A stretch of DNA of 64,000 bases from Trissonchulus latispiculum (GCA_030248195.1 JASAND010028217.1:1-64000); one strand, 5' to 3'; positions 43,419 through 58,400 are shown, counted from the stretch's first letter. A program made the numbers and translations. The notes: a model not told the origin generated them from the sequence alone.

Positions 43419-46400
43419 GTTAGTACGTGTACGGTAGAAATAACATTAAGGGGGGTCCTTTTTGGTCAATTTTTCGACCATCTCCGATTTCGCTTATTTT
43501 CACATATAATGATCTTTGAGTGGGATATTTTAACGAGTTTTCAAATTAAACTCGTATCTCTTACGGTTGTTGAGTAATTTCACCTCAAAGTTGAGGTCCG
43601 CATGTGTTAAACATAGGAAACAGAAAAAGTGGTGATTTTATTCTTGCGCCAAAAAAATCTCTCGACAAACAGTTGTAATCCTGCATAATTTTGTATTTAT
43701 AATGTAGCTATAATCATAAACTGCGCTACGCTGGAAGTAGAATTTTTATTTAGGTCCCTAAATTTTTAAAAAAATTTTTATTTATCGAAAACAGTGGAAA
43801 ATCGTCAAAATGCAACGTTTTTGGCGGCTGAAAAGTGGGGTCTTCGGAAAGAATTGCAAATTGCTCTAATTCAGAGGCCTAAATAAAAATTCTAACTCCA
43901 GGGTTCCGTAGTACTTGAATTGGCGGTTCCATTGATACCAATGGTTCCATTGTATGTTTTTCCAGTTTCGAGATTTCTTTGGCGCAAAAATGGGCATTTT
44001 TAGCAAAATTTTTAAAATTTCGGTTTTTTCGAAAACTTGGCTAAATTCCGTCAACAGTATGGTCCTAAACTGCCTATTTTCTATTCCAACTTGTGTATTC
44101 ATGTCTTCGGCTCTATTTGCAGCATGAATTATGCTGATAGCTGCTTCCAGTTCTTCTCAGCGTGCCTAACGGGACCCTCGAACTCCAAATTTCTCAAAAC
44201 AGCGATTTTTAAAATTTTTCAAAATATGGCATATTATACACCAATCGAACGCTCTCATTGCAGGAATGAATTCTTCTCATAGAACCATGGGTCGGAAATG
44301 CCTCTATTTTGAGTTAACCGCTGTTAAATGTTTCATTACATCAGGAGGGACAAGGGCCTTGTTTATTCCAGAAATTCTTCAGAGAAGCTTCTGATCAAGC
44401 CCATCCGGCTCGAAACTGTACGAAAATGCTTTTCTTAATAGTTTTTAAAGGTGTATCACAAAATAGGCTAAAAACATAGAGTGCTCGCTCATACTCAAAT
44501 TGCACACAGTTGATGGCTGGTAACTTACGGAGAACTGAACAAAACAACTCAAAATTTAAACTTGATATGCATGACATATGTGGCTAACTTATGTGTGAAA
44601 ACGAGCGAAATCCGTCGCCAAAAAATTTTTTATGATGGACTCCCCCCAAGACCCTATTTCCTCCTTGATTGAATCCGAGACAATTTTAATCTGAACAAAA
44701 TGAAGTGATATTAAATTCAAGACTTGTCAGTTGACAAACATGTAAAATGAACATAGCACAATCACGGTCACGGCACAATCAAATGTATATAATATGCAGT
44801 TCGTAGTGTCGTACGCAGAGATGCCGCATAGAGCTCTCCATTGGGCATAACATGTCAATATGAACAATACTTTATCGACGTCAACGCTGTTGAAGCTATT
44901 GAAATGTTGCAATTTTTGATTTTTCGAAAAATGGTAGTTTTTGGACCTAGAAAATCAATTTTCGGTGTTATCTCTTAAACCTTAATGAATCGAAGAAAAC
45001 TCTTAAGAGTAAAGTTGTAGGTCTTTGGCGAGGGGATTCGAGTGACTAAGTTTGTCCGTGTAGGGTGTCCACAGTGAAAGTTATGGCGGATTAAAGCTAA
45101 TTTCTCCAAAACTTAAATTTCAAGTCGCGAATTTTCTAAAATGTTTTCAGGCTAAATGATGTAATTGTAGCAAGTTTGAATGAATTTCAACGACAATTGT
45201 GCTTTTGAATGTATATAAATCTAAAATTATATGATCCAAAATTTGTATATATCTAAATGCAATCTAAAATTTGGAAAAATAAACGAAATTTATCAGTTTG
45301 GGACCCTCTGCATACAGCTCGGGTGTCATGGGATGTATCAATGCCTTATATAAACTTTTTAACTATGATGTTACCTACTTGCAATAAATTCCCGCTCTCC
45401 GAAGAAGCTGTGCAAAATCCTAGGTATGCACCCCTTAATTCTGCTTAACTATGCAAAGGCCCCTAGAAAAAGACATTGAAAGGCATAGGTCCGATTCTAA
45501 CAAAATCCTGTTTTCAGATGCGCCATATCTCCGTCAACTTCCAGCTACAATTTCTTTCTGGTTCGACCAACTTCGTTCAATGCGAAAAGAATAGCAGATT
45601 TTGTTAGCAGTCAACTGCAGTCCAGGTAGGTATCAGATTTTTTGCTAAATTTCGACGACTGACTTGAAAGTTAACATGACAACTGCTATATTAGACTTGT
45701 GGGATCTGGCCACAGGTGGACAAGGGAGGAAAGGCGGGAGGGGGAGAAATTCCCTCCTCGGCGAAGTCGCCCACAAGCGGTGTCAAAATTGCTCCACAAG
45801 GGGTAAGAAAATTGGCAACAAGCGGTAAGAAAATTGCCCAAAAATAGGTTTTAGGACTAAAATTTCCAAAACCTGTCCGGTTTCGCCGGAATTTTAATTT
45901 CAATTTACTATTTTTACTAAAACTTGCAGTTTTCGTTTAAAAACGCAAAAAAATTGCTAAAATCGCTCTCAAACGTAAACATTGCTTCCACAAGGGTATA
46001 TATAATCGATGAATCGAATGAATTCGATAATCGATAATAGCAATGAAATTATTCGATCTTGAAAGAAAATTTCTACAGTAAAATCTGCAGCTTCTATTTA
46101 CACTTTTGATTTTATCCAATTGTATACTAACTTAAACACGAAAATATTTTTTCAGCTATCGAAAACTTTTCTAAAATATGCTTTGGTACTATTACAAGAC
46201 GCTTGGTCTTTGGGTATAATGGAGCGTATTTTAACGATAACTGTAAATCTAAGAAAAATGTAGACCAATTGGAATTTTGTTACTTAATAAAATGGTCGCT
46301 TGAAAATTGTTTTTCTCTGTAGGAGGGAAGGTATTCCGACAAATAATTGGAATACCTATGGGTACAAGTAGTGGACCAGCGTTAGCAAATTTAGTAGTTT

Positions 46401-49400
46401 TCTGGTACGAGTTCAAATATGTTAAAAGTTTAATTTCAAAACGTGATTTTACTTCTCTAAATAAATTAATGTATGTATTTAGATACATAGATGATATAAC
46501 AGTAAACAGTTATTTTCTAAATAATTGGATTGGATGTATATTTATCCTATCGATCTTGTGCTTAATTTGGTAAACGTTACACCAAATGAAGCAGTTGTGT
46601 TGGATATCAATATCAAAATTAAAAATAAAGTTTTTATTACTACACTTTATGATAAAAGAAAGCAGTTTTCTTTTAAAGCACATTCTTTTCCAAGCGTAGA
46701 AAGTAACATATGTACGAAAAGTTGTTATAATGCATTTTAAATGAGATTATTAGAATATCTCTAATTTGTTCGAATAAGGTCAACTTTATTTTTAACATTA
46801 ACATGTTAAAACAAAAGTTAATTTATAAAAATTATACAAATAGACTTTTAAAATTATATTTTCTAAAGGCTGTCAAACATCCAAATATTAATAAGGATAT
46901 CAACATAATCCCTTTAGCTACTTGGAAAGTACTTTCGTAAAATGTATTTTTAAAAATTGACTTTTACCTTTAAATTATCTCCTGCGGATATTGATGTCAC
47001 AAAGTTTATATATTCCTGTATGCATTTGTTTAACTATCACTACTTGAGGCGACCGGCGGCGAAACTATTTTTCTATGATTTCTTAATTGGGGAATAAAAG
47101 ATCTAAAAGCTTTATTCCATACTCCTCCACTGATGAGTCGCAGGTATGGGAATCAAGTCTGGTAGAGGTCGCAAGCACGCACTGACATAGATTGTTTATT
47201 TGTTTTCTGTTTTATGTTATTTTTTCTTTTTATGTCTTTTACGATGTTTGTATATGTTGGAACATAATTATATATTGTACTTGTCTGCATTTTAGACGAT
47301 TGATTTTTGTTTTGAATTTGATTACAAGTTCGAAACATTTACACTGAAAAAGAAAAATCATATATATACTTATGTATTTAATGAAAATTAATATATCCAA
47401 ATTTGCCTCCACAAGGGACAGGAAATTTGACCTCCCGTTCAGGCATGGTGAATTTGATTACAAGTTCGAAACATTTACACTGAAAAAGAAAAATCATATA
47501 CTTATGTATTTAATGAAAATTAATATATCCAAATTTGCCTCCACAAGGGACAGGAAATTTGACCTCCCGTTCAGGCATGGATCTGTCCCGTTATTGAAGG
47601 ATTCTTTTCTTATTGAGTCACTCATTTTTAAAGTTGTTGAATATCAGCAACATAGAAAGGTTGAAATCAGCGTAATAAACCAGTCTCATGGTCTGTGGAT
47701 TAACTAAGCGAAGCGGTAGCGAACCCTACTTCTGAGTCAGCCAACTCAACTCGGATTCGATGTCCATCCTGGACACGGTTCTTCAATTCTTTCAATCCTG
47801 ATTACAACCTTTCATAAACTGTCCAGATTTAGCCTTATTTAGGTCAGGATCGTCTTCTGGCAACCGCCCTTTGTCGAAAACTACGGTAGTCTTTGTACCC
47901 AAGCGAATGGCCGTCTGTGAGATGATATTTGAGGAGAACGGAGTCCTGGACGGTGACTGGCTGAGAGTGGAAGAGTTTGATCCAACCCTGATCGCCCTCG
48001 ACGAGGATCTGCTGAGCCTAGAACTGCCGGAACTCTTTAGTACACTCTATCTGGATGGAGTGAGTACTTGGCTCATGCCTGTGGCGCAGTCAGTGTATCA
48101 TCTGCAAAGCATGTTTGGACGACCTCGCAGGACCTATGCAATAGGATCTGGTGCACAGCAAGTACGTAGGTATTATATCATAGGCTGGCTGTAACCTGTC
48201 CTAAATCTCGTTGTAGGGCAGCCTCAAATGTGGTCGGCTCGGCTGTAGCAGTTTGTCTTTATTCTTGCTCAACTCTACTTCACTCATAAGCATTCATATT
48301 ATATTTTTAACAAAATTTTCGCTATTTTAACCTTAAAACAGCTAAAAGTAGTCATTTGTTAGCGATGTTTTGGCAGTTTCTACAGAAAAAGCATAAAAAT
48401 GCGAAAAAAATTTCACTAATATGCTTTCCCCTGCTTGGGTGAGCCTCCCCATCGATGGGGCCCCCATGAAGCCCCCCCATAAATTTTGGCCTAAGAATAA
48501 GCCAGATACTACTATATTAGAAAACGACAAAAGGTAACGTTCTTTTAGGTTATGACTATTTTGGAAACGTTGTTGGAAGACGATGATCGATCGTTGGGCT
48601 CTACGCGAGTTATGGATAATATGAAACTGAGTTCGATCTATCTGTTTGATCGTTCTGTGGACTGGGCTGCCGTCTTCCTTTCTGGTCTCTCTTATGAAGC
48701 ATTGTTGGATGAACATTTTGGGGTAAAGGAATTAAAGTTGTATTGTAACTGTTATTTCTGGGTTAGAATTTTTACTACTCTATGTGGAAGGATTAGTATT
48801 AATTTTCTAAAGCCGTTTTGCAAACTTCCAAGAGGATAAATGTCTCAAGTCATTAGGCATGACCACATTCTTTCGTAAGCAGTTTTTCATGTGGATCCTA
48901 TATGAGGTTTTACCCGAGTCGAACGCTTTCGGATAGGAATGCGTATTATTTTGAGTTATTGGCACGGTTTTCTGTCTGTCCAAACTTGTGTAATCCTGGA
49001 ACTTCGAATCAAAGGTAAAAGTCGTAAATGCCAATTGTCTAACAAATTGTTGAATAAAAGTAAAGGAATAGATAAATCTGAAGCCGTGTGCTTAAGACTA
49101 CTCTTACGTAAGAGTAAGAGTACATAATGATAAGAGTATGCTACTAGGTAAGCTTTCTAGTATTAAAGCAAAAATGCCCTTATCATACTTTTCATAAGAG
49201 TATGTGCTTTGTATATTTCAATATTTAATATAGCTGAATTCTGTGGACGTACAAACTAATCATGGGGCAGCTCGGAGAGCACCCCATAATATGAGCTAAA
49301 ACGGTCAAATGCAGCCTTTGAAAACGTTAATTAAGCAAAACTAATTAACGGTAAGGAGTTGAGAGCTAAAATTTGCATTTCTGAATTCTCCAGGCCAAGA

Positions 49401-52400
49401 GCTTTCGAATGATACCAAACTTGCCCGGAAAAAACGAACTTTGAAAAAATCGACTTTTCTGACCACTTTGTATGTGTGGTTTTATCTGTTGTGTTCGTCC
49501 TTTACGCTTTTGTACAATTTTGTGTCCAACGGATTTTTTACATGGCTTATGGTGGTAACCTTTACCTATTATTATCTTGTTAGCATAACCATGAACCTGC
49601 TCACTATTGATTATTTTTGCCCAATTTGGCTCCTAGCGATTTTTACAGACTGTCAAACATGGGGTTGCGAAGCGTTTGGACAGAAATTTTTCGAGGCCCC
49701 AACATAGAAAATTGTCAAAAAGTCGTCTAAAATAGCGTTTTTCGGCCATTTGGTGGTGCGCATATATAGTAAATCGGGGGCGCTGAAAACGATGAGCATA
49801 TCGCCGAAACCGACGGATGTGACCCTCGGGCTGCATGGCGCCCGTGGTTCCTCGCCCAGGGTCAAAGTTGGGAAAAGTCCCCAAAAACAGCTATTTTCGG
49901 CCATTTGGTGGTGCCCATATATAGGAAATCGGCGTCGCTGAAAACGATGAGCATATCGCCGAAACCGACGGATGTGACCCTCGGGCTGCATGGCGCCCGT
50001 GGTTCCTCGCCCAGGGTCAAAGTTGGGAAAAGTCCCCAAAAACAGCTATTTTCGGCAATTTGGTGGTGCCCATATATAGTAAATCGGGGGCGCTGAAAAC
50101 GATGAGCATATCGCCGAAACCGACGGATGTGACCCTCGGGCTGCATGGCGCCCGTGGTTCCTCGCCCAGGGTCAAAGTTGGGAAAAGTCCCCAAAAACAG
50201 CTATTTTCGGCCATTTGGTGGTGCCCATATATAGGAAATCGGGGTCGCTGAAAACGATGAGCATATCGCCGAAACCGACGGATGTGACCCTCGGGCTGCA
50301 TGGCGCCCGTGGTTCCTCGCCCAGGGTCAAAGTTGGGAAAAGTCCCCAAAAACAGCTATTTTCGGCCATTTGTTGGTGCCCATATATAGTAAATCGGGGT
50401 CGCTGAAAACGATGAGCATACTGCCGATACCGTCCGAAGTGACCACTGGTCAGCATGGCTCCCGTTGTTCCTCGCCCGGGGTCAAAGTTGGGAAAACTCA
50501 CTATAAACAGCGGTTTTCGGCGTTTTGGTCGGGGGAATATATAGTAAATCGACTACGCTCGTTTCAATGGGCATATTGCCGAAACCGATGGAAGTGACCA
50601 GTGGTCACTACGGCCTAGGGGACCTATTGACCACTGGTCAAATGGTCTAAAACAGCGTTTTTCGGCGTTTTGGTCGGCATATATAGTAAATCGACTACGC
50701 TCGTTTCTATGGGCATGTTGCCGAAACCGATGGAAGTGACCACTGGTCACTATGGCCTCGGGGCCTATTGACCACTGGTCAAATGGCCTAAAACAGCGTT
50801 TTTCGGCGTTTTGGTCGGGGGCATATATAGTAAATCGACTACGCTCGTTTCAATGGCATATTGCTGAAACCGATGGAAGTGACCAGTGGTCACTACGACC
50901 TAGGGGACCTATTGACCACTGGTCAAATGGTCTAAAACAGCGTTTTTCGGCGTTTTGGTCGGGGGGGCATATATAGTAAATCGACTACGCTCGTTTCAAT
51001 GGGCATATCGCCGAAACCGGCGGATGTGACCCTCGGGCTGCATGGCGCCCGTGGTTCCTCGGCCTGGGTCAACGTTGGGAAAAGTCCCCAAAAACAGCGG
51101 TGGGTGGCATGGGCGCACCCAGGGGAGGGGTTTTGGGGGTTCCGACCCCTCCCTTTTTGTCGGATTTACCCCCCGGAATTTTTGGGGAGAAAGCAAAAAC
51201 TGAGCTATTTTCAATACATAAAACTAAAAAAATATGAAAATTTTCAGGTTCGACCCCTCCCTTTTCAAAATCCTGGGTGCGCCCCTGGTGGGTGGGTCCT
51301 GTGTGTGTCAAAATGAGATCGAATATGCTGCCACGTATTCTGCAACAATACCAAAAATGGAAGAAGACAAGTAGGAAAAATGCTCCTTGCAGTCGCATGT
51401 AAAATGCAATATGAGCTAAGGGCAGCATTTAAATACGTAAAAGACAAGAGTTAAAATACTTAATATGAGCCAGCATCTAAATGGTTAGAAGACAAGATTC
51501 AAAATGCTTAATATGAGCCAGCATTTAAATGTCTAAAAGACAAGATTTAAATGCTTAATATGAGCAGCTAGCTTTCTCGGGCTCATATTGACGCCTTCAA
51601 GCTTGTAAGTAAACCTCAAGGTACTCAGTGAGGGTCAGGAAATGTCGACTAAAATGTATACACATCTCCTGACCTAAACGCCTCTATTAGTCGCTATAAA
51701 GACAACTGCAGGAACTGTCAGATCCTTATTCAGCACGTAATCGTAATGACGTTATAGCTCTAGCCCCGCATATTATAGCGCTTGTTATATTACGGTATAT
51801 ATAGTTTAACTTACATACTAGTGCGATTTCAGCTGGCAGCTTGCTATAACTGACTTCTGAAAGAGATGAGCTGGACTGTAACTACAGAAATAAGCTGACA
51901 AGTAATACGTTTTCGAAATAAAAGCGTTTGTTTTGCTTAGAGTTATCTTGTGGTTAGACAACTTGACAAATAAATAGGAATTTGACGCATGTCACATTGG
52001 CGAAAATAACGGGCCTTGAAGGAGTCATTTAAGTGGCTGTAAATGTGGCGTCAATATGAGCCCGAGAAAGCGAGCTGCTCATATTAAGCATTTAAATCTT
52101 GTCTTCTAGACATTTAAATGCTGGCTCATATTAAGCATTTTGAATCTTGTCTTCTACCCATTTAGATGCTGGCTCATATTAAGTATTTTAACTCTTGTCT
52201 TTTACGTATTTAAATGCTGCCCTTAGCTCATATTGCATTTTACATGCGACTGCAAGGAGCATTTTTCCTACTTGTATAATATAATTAATTATATGTTTGT
52301 AGCTTTGTGTGTGTTTCTTAAGATTCAAGCTGGTTACTGTGAATTTCCACCAGAAGTAGTCAAAAAGGACAAGGTTGCGAAGGTCCTCCTGAATAGTAAA

Positions 52401-55400
52401 GATAGAGTCTATGCCAGCATTCGAAATAATCATTTTTCGACTGTCTTTCAGAGACTCAGCAGTGGTGCGAAATCTTTGCAAGTAAGCTTCTAATTAATAA
52501 ATAGATATATAATTAATTATAAATTATATATTAATATATAAATAAACAAACAAATAAATTAATTGGAGTTAAATGGCTGGTGCATGCCTTATTTTTTCTC
52601 ATAAACGTCTTCATGCACGAATGCTGAGAAAAAATGCGTTGATGCGTTAAAACTTCCGTCTTACAATTATTTCCGTTCCAGCTTGCGCTTCACAGATCCT
52701 TTATTTTTTGCGAAAATCTAGCTGTTGTTCGCCACTTCTCGGTATTTGATTGATTGATTTTTGACGTTAAGCATGCAATGTGGGGAAGAGTATGAACCAT
52801 TAGTGTAGGAAGCCCGGCTCAGTTTACAGGGAACCTGATTGTGGACTTATGGAGTATTAAATCTCAATACCGTTTTTCTTTCAAGTTTGGCGACTTCAAC
52901 CTAAGCATAATAACGTGAGAGCTGGGAGGTAGCAGTATCAGTATGATAGTTTTCTTCATTAAAGTGCATGCACGTGTTGACTGGTTTTCCATGTAATAAA
53001 TCAACTGTGACGCTAGTTAGCTAGTTAGCTTAGTTAACTGTTGCAAATGCCGTGGCATAAACCCAGTTTCACTTGGATACTGTACTCATGACATACACAC
53101 GTCCATTTTCTTCTGACTTGTGTTTCTTTTATCGTTTTAGTCAATTTACGATGAGAAAAAGAATTTGACCAATATTGCTGAGTATAAGACGTTTGTAACT
53201 CATGAACTGCGAGACCTCCAGGCTCGGCATCAGGCTTTGGCCCTTCACATCGGCGTCTGTGAGACCATACTGGCCAAAAAGACCAGTCTTGACTTTGAAA
53301 AGCAACTTTCAACTGAACATAATATTATTGGTGGGTTTATCCGGGTTTTTGTATTGATTACTTATGTTGCTTGAGTTATGTGATCTGGTTTAAAGATTTT
53401 CTAAAGCCAGCTCTTCTAAACCGTAAGATATTCTTTTGAAATGAGATTCAGCTCTGTTTAATCTGATTATTTATTTGTCAACTACACATTAAAGAGGGTC
53501 GAGCTAAGGGTTTTAAAATACAGAACTTGTTTGATTGCTACTGTTTCAAAATGTAGCAATGAAGTTAGGAGCAAGAGTAGATAATAAAGAGTATGAACTC
53601 TTACACTAGCATGTACAAATCATGCTAGGTATGCTCGGTTCATTAACTCGGGCCCCCCGTAACTTCCGGGGGAGTCCACTTTGCACTAATTACACGCTTT
53701 CATATAAGCGTGTGTCTGCTCGCTTATTGGCCCACTAGTCTAAGGCTTACTGTATGTAATTTATTAGTTGTTTTAATTAATTAATTATAACTTTAATTAG
53801 GTTAGTACAATCAAAAAACTAATTCGACAACTGTGTAGCATTTTTCTGCTCTTTCCAATGATATAAAAATTGTTGCACTCTACATTCCTGCGAATGATGT
53901 CATTGCTATTATTAATTATCCAGAAAGGACTGCAGCCATGATTATATTTTGAAATAGTATGGCAATAAGCTTTCATTCTTTTAAGAAATAACTTTAATGC
54001 TTTACTAATATCCTTGGACACACTAGCGTAGATACGGGGGGGGCGGGGGGGGGGCGGCCGCCCTCCCCGAAATAATGGCTTTGCCCCCCTGAAAAAATTG
54101 GGCAAAAGAAAAATTTTACGCCCGCGCGGAGCGCGGGCGTTTAACTTTATCAGAAACATACGCAAATTATACATTAATGCTTAAATTAGCTCAATATTGA
54201 TGCATTTTCCACACCATTAAAAAACTTTTCGCGCCTCCGGCGCGAATTTTGGTCATGTCGATTATTGAAAATATTATTTTTCATTAAACATGCTAACAAA
54301 TGTGTGTATATATAAGTTGCTTTGCAGTTTTGCTGTTATTTGCGTTATTCCCAGCATCATCAGCCTTGGCATAATTGGTTGATATGATCAGAATACGCAG
54401 TTCTTTAATGGGAGCATCCTAATAAGTTTCAGTTTTCGGACAAGACAGAAAACGTAGAAAATAGCAAATATAGGTACAAAATGTTGTTTGTTAATCAATT
54501 GGTAAATCATTTATAAAGAATTAAATGTTTCAGTAGCGTTTAATGGCGAAATTTAAAAAATTTTCTCAACTTCTGGGGGGCTCTGCCCCCCCAGACCCCC
54601 CGTTTGGGACTTAGCATTTCGCTTTCAGTTGTAACCAGTCGAAAACCTGTACCGCAGAAGACTTTTGAATTAATAGGACAACTTGCAGTATAATACACAG
54701 TGTGCATGTTACGCAAAACGGGAAAAATTTACCCCCCCCCAAAAGTCCTCGGACAAAACCGCCCCCCCTGAAATTTTTTTGTACCTACGCTACTGCTTGG
54801 ACACATCATTAGTAATGACATTACGACTAGAAATTATAGTTCGAAATTTTACTGGATTTTTGTGGAATTTTGGCAGAAGTTGTATAAAAGGTAAACTTTT
54901 ATCGCAAGATTTTATTTTATACCCCAAACTTTTATTTTCTAGATATAAACGGTCTATTAAATGATCATTATTTTCATAATGTATCATATAAGTCGGATTA
55001 GGACAATTAAGTTCTAATCTGAGCTCGCGTCTAAGTAATTTTTTATACAGTACTTTACATATAAAAGCATAATTTTGAGAAGCTTTATCTACCCAAAACC
55101 CTTTGACCCAAAATCGCCTAAGACCCCACCCCTACCCCACACAGCACTCTACAGCCACTTTGAGCATGCACTTTTATGAGAAAAGTTGCTCAGCTCACTT
55201 AGGGCTGTCATTTGATACCAAATTTGACCACTTTTGAAAAATTTTATTTTTGACCACTTGACCCCCCCCCTACCCGTTTGACCCTTCAAACGGCAAAGTA
55301 GAACCAGCTCAGCAAAATGGGTGGGTCGGACGGCAAAACAGACACCGGGGATGAGCTGGGCGCACCAGAAAACCCCTATGGACAAAGTTTTGAGAGGCTA

Positions 55401-58400
55401 AGTACAGCCCTATATGATGTTCCCGGAAGTCGGTACTGACCGGACCGTCAAGACGGCAAAGTGGAACCAGCCCAGCAAGATGGGTGGTCGGACGGCAAAA
55501 CGGACACCGGGAATGAGCTGGGCGCACCAGAAAACCCCTATGGACAAAGTTTTGAAATGCTAAGTACAGTCCTATATGATGTTCCCGGAAGTCGGTACTG
55601 ACCGGACCCTCCAGACGGCAAAATGGAACCAGCCCAGCAAGATGGGTAGGTCGGACGGCAAAACGGACACCGGGAATGAGCTGGGCGCACCAGAAAACCC
55701 CTATAGACAAAGTTTTGAGAGGCCAAGTAAAGCCTACTATGGACCTCCAGGAATCGGTTTCCGACCTGACCCCTCAGACGGTCAAGTGGAACCAGCCCAG
55801 CAACTTGGGTGAATCGGGCAGCAAAACTGATGGCGGGAATGGATTCTCCGCCCTCGAAAACCTTTATATGCAAGATTTGAGAAGTCTATCTTGAAAAATA
55901 AGCGAAAACACTGAGTCCAAAGTCGGACCCAAAATTCACCAACTTTGGCGGGCCAGTACCCAAAAATGGTGCAACTTATCGGAACACGAATTCAAGATTT
56001 TACAACCCCAACATGTCTAGTATTACGCCAAATAATTAGTTTAGCCCCATATATAGCGCAATCTGACTTATTACGGCTAATGTTAAGCATAGTTTTGGGT
56101 CATTTTAGCGTTTTGACCGACTTTGGACCCCAGCCAAAAATTTGTTCTACCCCCGGGAAGCATAAAAACTAGCCTATCGGCTTATTTTTGTTGCGTACTC
56201 CAAGAATATATATGGTTTTCATAGGCAAAAATTTTTCTATCTCTAGTTATTACGCCTACAAAACCCCGTTATGAGACATCAAATCAGAGAAACCGGAAGA
56301 AAAAAAAACATCACTCTCGTAAGCGATTTTTGGCATAACTTTTTAACGGAAAGTGGTACGGGGATGAAACTTCGCACACATACTAAACTCGACACGTACA
56401 ATTTTTTGCGCACATAATCTGCGCATAATCTGCGCAGGAATCTGTGCAGCTTCTGCGCAGGAATCTGTGCAGCTTCTGCGCAGCCTTGTTTTACACTGTC
56501 ATTTGACCTTAAGCACTCATATTAGCGACCCCTATGATACTCTTATATTATGTATATACTCTTATTAGGAGTAATTAGATGTGTTTAACCCGTTTGAGTC
56601 AGGTTAGTATAATAAACGAGCAATCACTTGCTTTCCCCGTATTATGTGATCTGAGAGTTGGCCTTTATTTAGCTATGTCTTGGAGTTCTAATTATTTATC
56701 TGCCTGTAAGGTTTCACCCACGTGATCCAATAATATTGTACTTTTGTAATAGCGTAAATTCTAAAAAATGTTTGTGTTTTTCCTTTCTTTCAGATGGTTC
56801 TGAGATTCGTCAGTCCATTCATTGGATCGAGGAATGGATGTGTCAACAATTGCCAGAATCGGTGGCTCTTTCCTTGATCTGTCTTCTCAGCATCGCCAAT
56901 GACGGACTTCAGGCCAAAGACTATCAGTCTCTTCGCACTCAGTTCATTCATGCTTATGGACACAAGCATTTGTATACGTGGCATAACTTACAGGTAGATA
57001 GATACCATTGTCATAGGCATGTGGTGTATTTGGGCACTTCATGAAGTGTTAGACAATTTCCGATTTTTCATCAAGTATCAGACACATAGTGCAATACTTT
57101 GTTGAACATCTTTATTACACCTTTATTACACTATCTATCTGTCAGGTTATGTCTGGCTTTTCATGAAGTGCCAGTACCTCAATTGACGCATAGTGAAATC
57201 CCACAGTTTACTTAATTTGAAAATATGTCCCATTACTTACGTGCTACAGATGTAAGATAATTTGCACCAGTATTAAAATAAACTAATTATTTTGCATTTG
57301 CTTGGCTTACAGCGCTTGGGAGTATTGCGCATCCGTGAAGCCATTGACCCGGTCACTGGTCGTCCTACTCCCGGAACGGTTCTGAACCTTTCAGCGGGCT
57401 CTGCCGCCCAGCAGCTGGGTCAGCAGATTTCGTCTCGTCTGAAGACCCCCGCCTTTCAGACCCTCTGTAAGCGTCTGGCCCTTCATGCGTCTACAGAGGA
57501 TCTGAACTTCAGAGATCCGTCTGATATGTCGTATGTCTTCAATGGAGCCTATATTCCAGTGGCCTGCCAGCTGGTGGCCAAATCATTGCAGACCGGTTTC
57601 AAGTATGTTTTGTGACGTTTTACCTATTTTGAGTCGGTTTCTGTGTACGTTGTGGATGACGCTTTTCTTGAGCATGTATTAACAGGAGTACGTTATATAA
57701 GAGTATACCGTAATCCTTTCGTAGACACACCCAGACAAGGAACCTCCTTATTGGTTGTTATTCAATAGAGCACACTCTCCCCCTCAATGTAGAGAAGGTA
57801 TGCTGGGAATATATATTTTGCCATCCCCCCTCCCGGACGGCGAATATCCGCGTCCGTTACACAATGCAAGGGAAGAAAACTGTATGCCGTCTAGTTTCTT
57901 AAACTTCGTCTTAATTGTAATTGCATTATAATGTCGTAACAGCTGTGTTGTACCAAGAGTCCATAATAATTTCCCTTATATTATAGAAGAAGAGTAAGCC
58001 ACTAGAGGGCTCCTCTTCTTGGCATTGCGTAACGGTGCTCCGCCCACAATACGCGAATGTTCCCCCGTTTAGGGGGGGGGGTCGACCAAATCGACAGCGC
58101 ACACCCCCCTCCGTTTGGGGGGGGGGGGGGTAGCCAAAAAGAGGTCCCCGTTTGGTGGGGGGGGGGGGGTAGAGCAGAGGATTACGATAGTTTTTGTTAT
58201 ATTCGAAAATGGATCCCCGTTTGGGTGGAGTCACAAAAAGTGGTCCTCGTTTGGGGGGGGGGTCGCCAACAGTTAATCAGAATGAGCCAAACTTAGCCTG
58301 CTTGAGCGACCCCCCCCCAAACGGGGACCTCTTTCAGCGACCCCCCTCAGACGGGGACCCCTTTGGTAACCCCCCCACCAAACGGAGACCACTTTCAGCT

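Larger units (their letters stand above)
49256..52275 (+). mobile_element. hairpin/satellite/foldback element E4 in a VPS33B intron
   Basis: Same order as E3: hairpin (AATCATGGGG, then CACCCCATAATATGAGC), lead region, five 155-bp units, about 146-bp palindromic units, foldback pair (51367-51595 and 52047-52275), ending GGAGCATTTTTCCTACTTGT. It lacks the E3 hAT and 144-bp array and holds its own 180-bp hAT. Nearly identical parts show recent common origin with E3. Confidence 0.8.

Noticed and set aside
49653..50501. Overlapping minus-strand frames of about 110-128 codons repeating every 155 bases
   Set aside because: By-product of the satellite units in E4; the sequence is repetitive DNA and the frames shift with each unit.
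55309..55873. Frames of 110-133 codons on both strands
   Set aside because: 162-bp satellite with a period that is a multiple of three; no protein family likeness.
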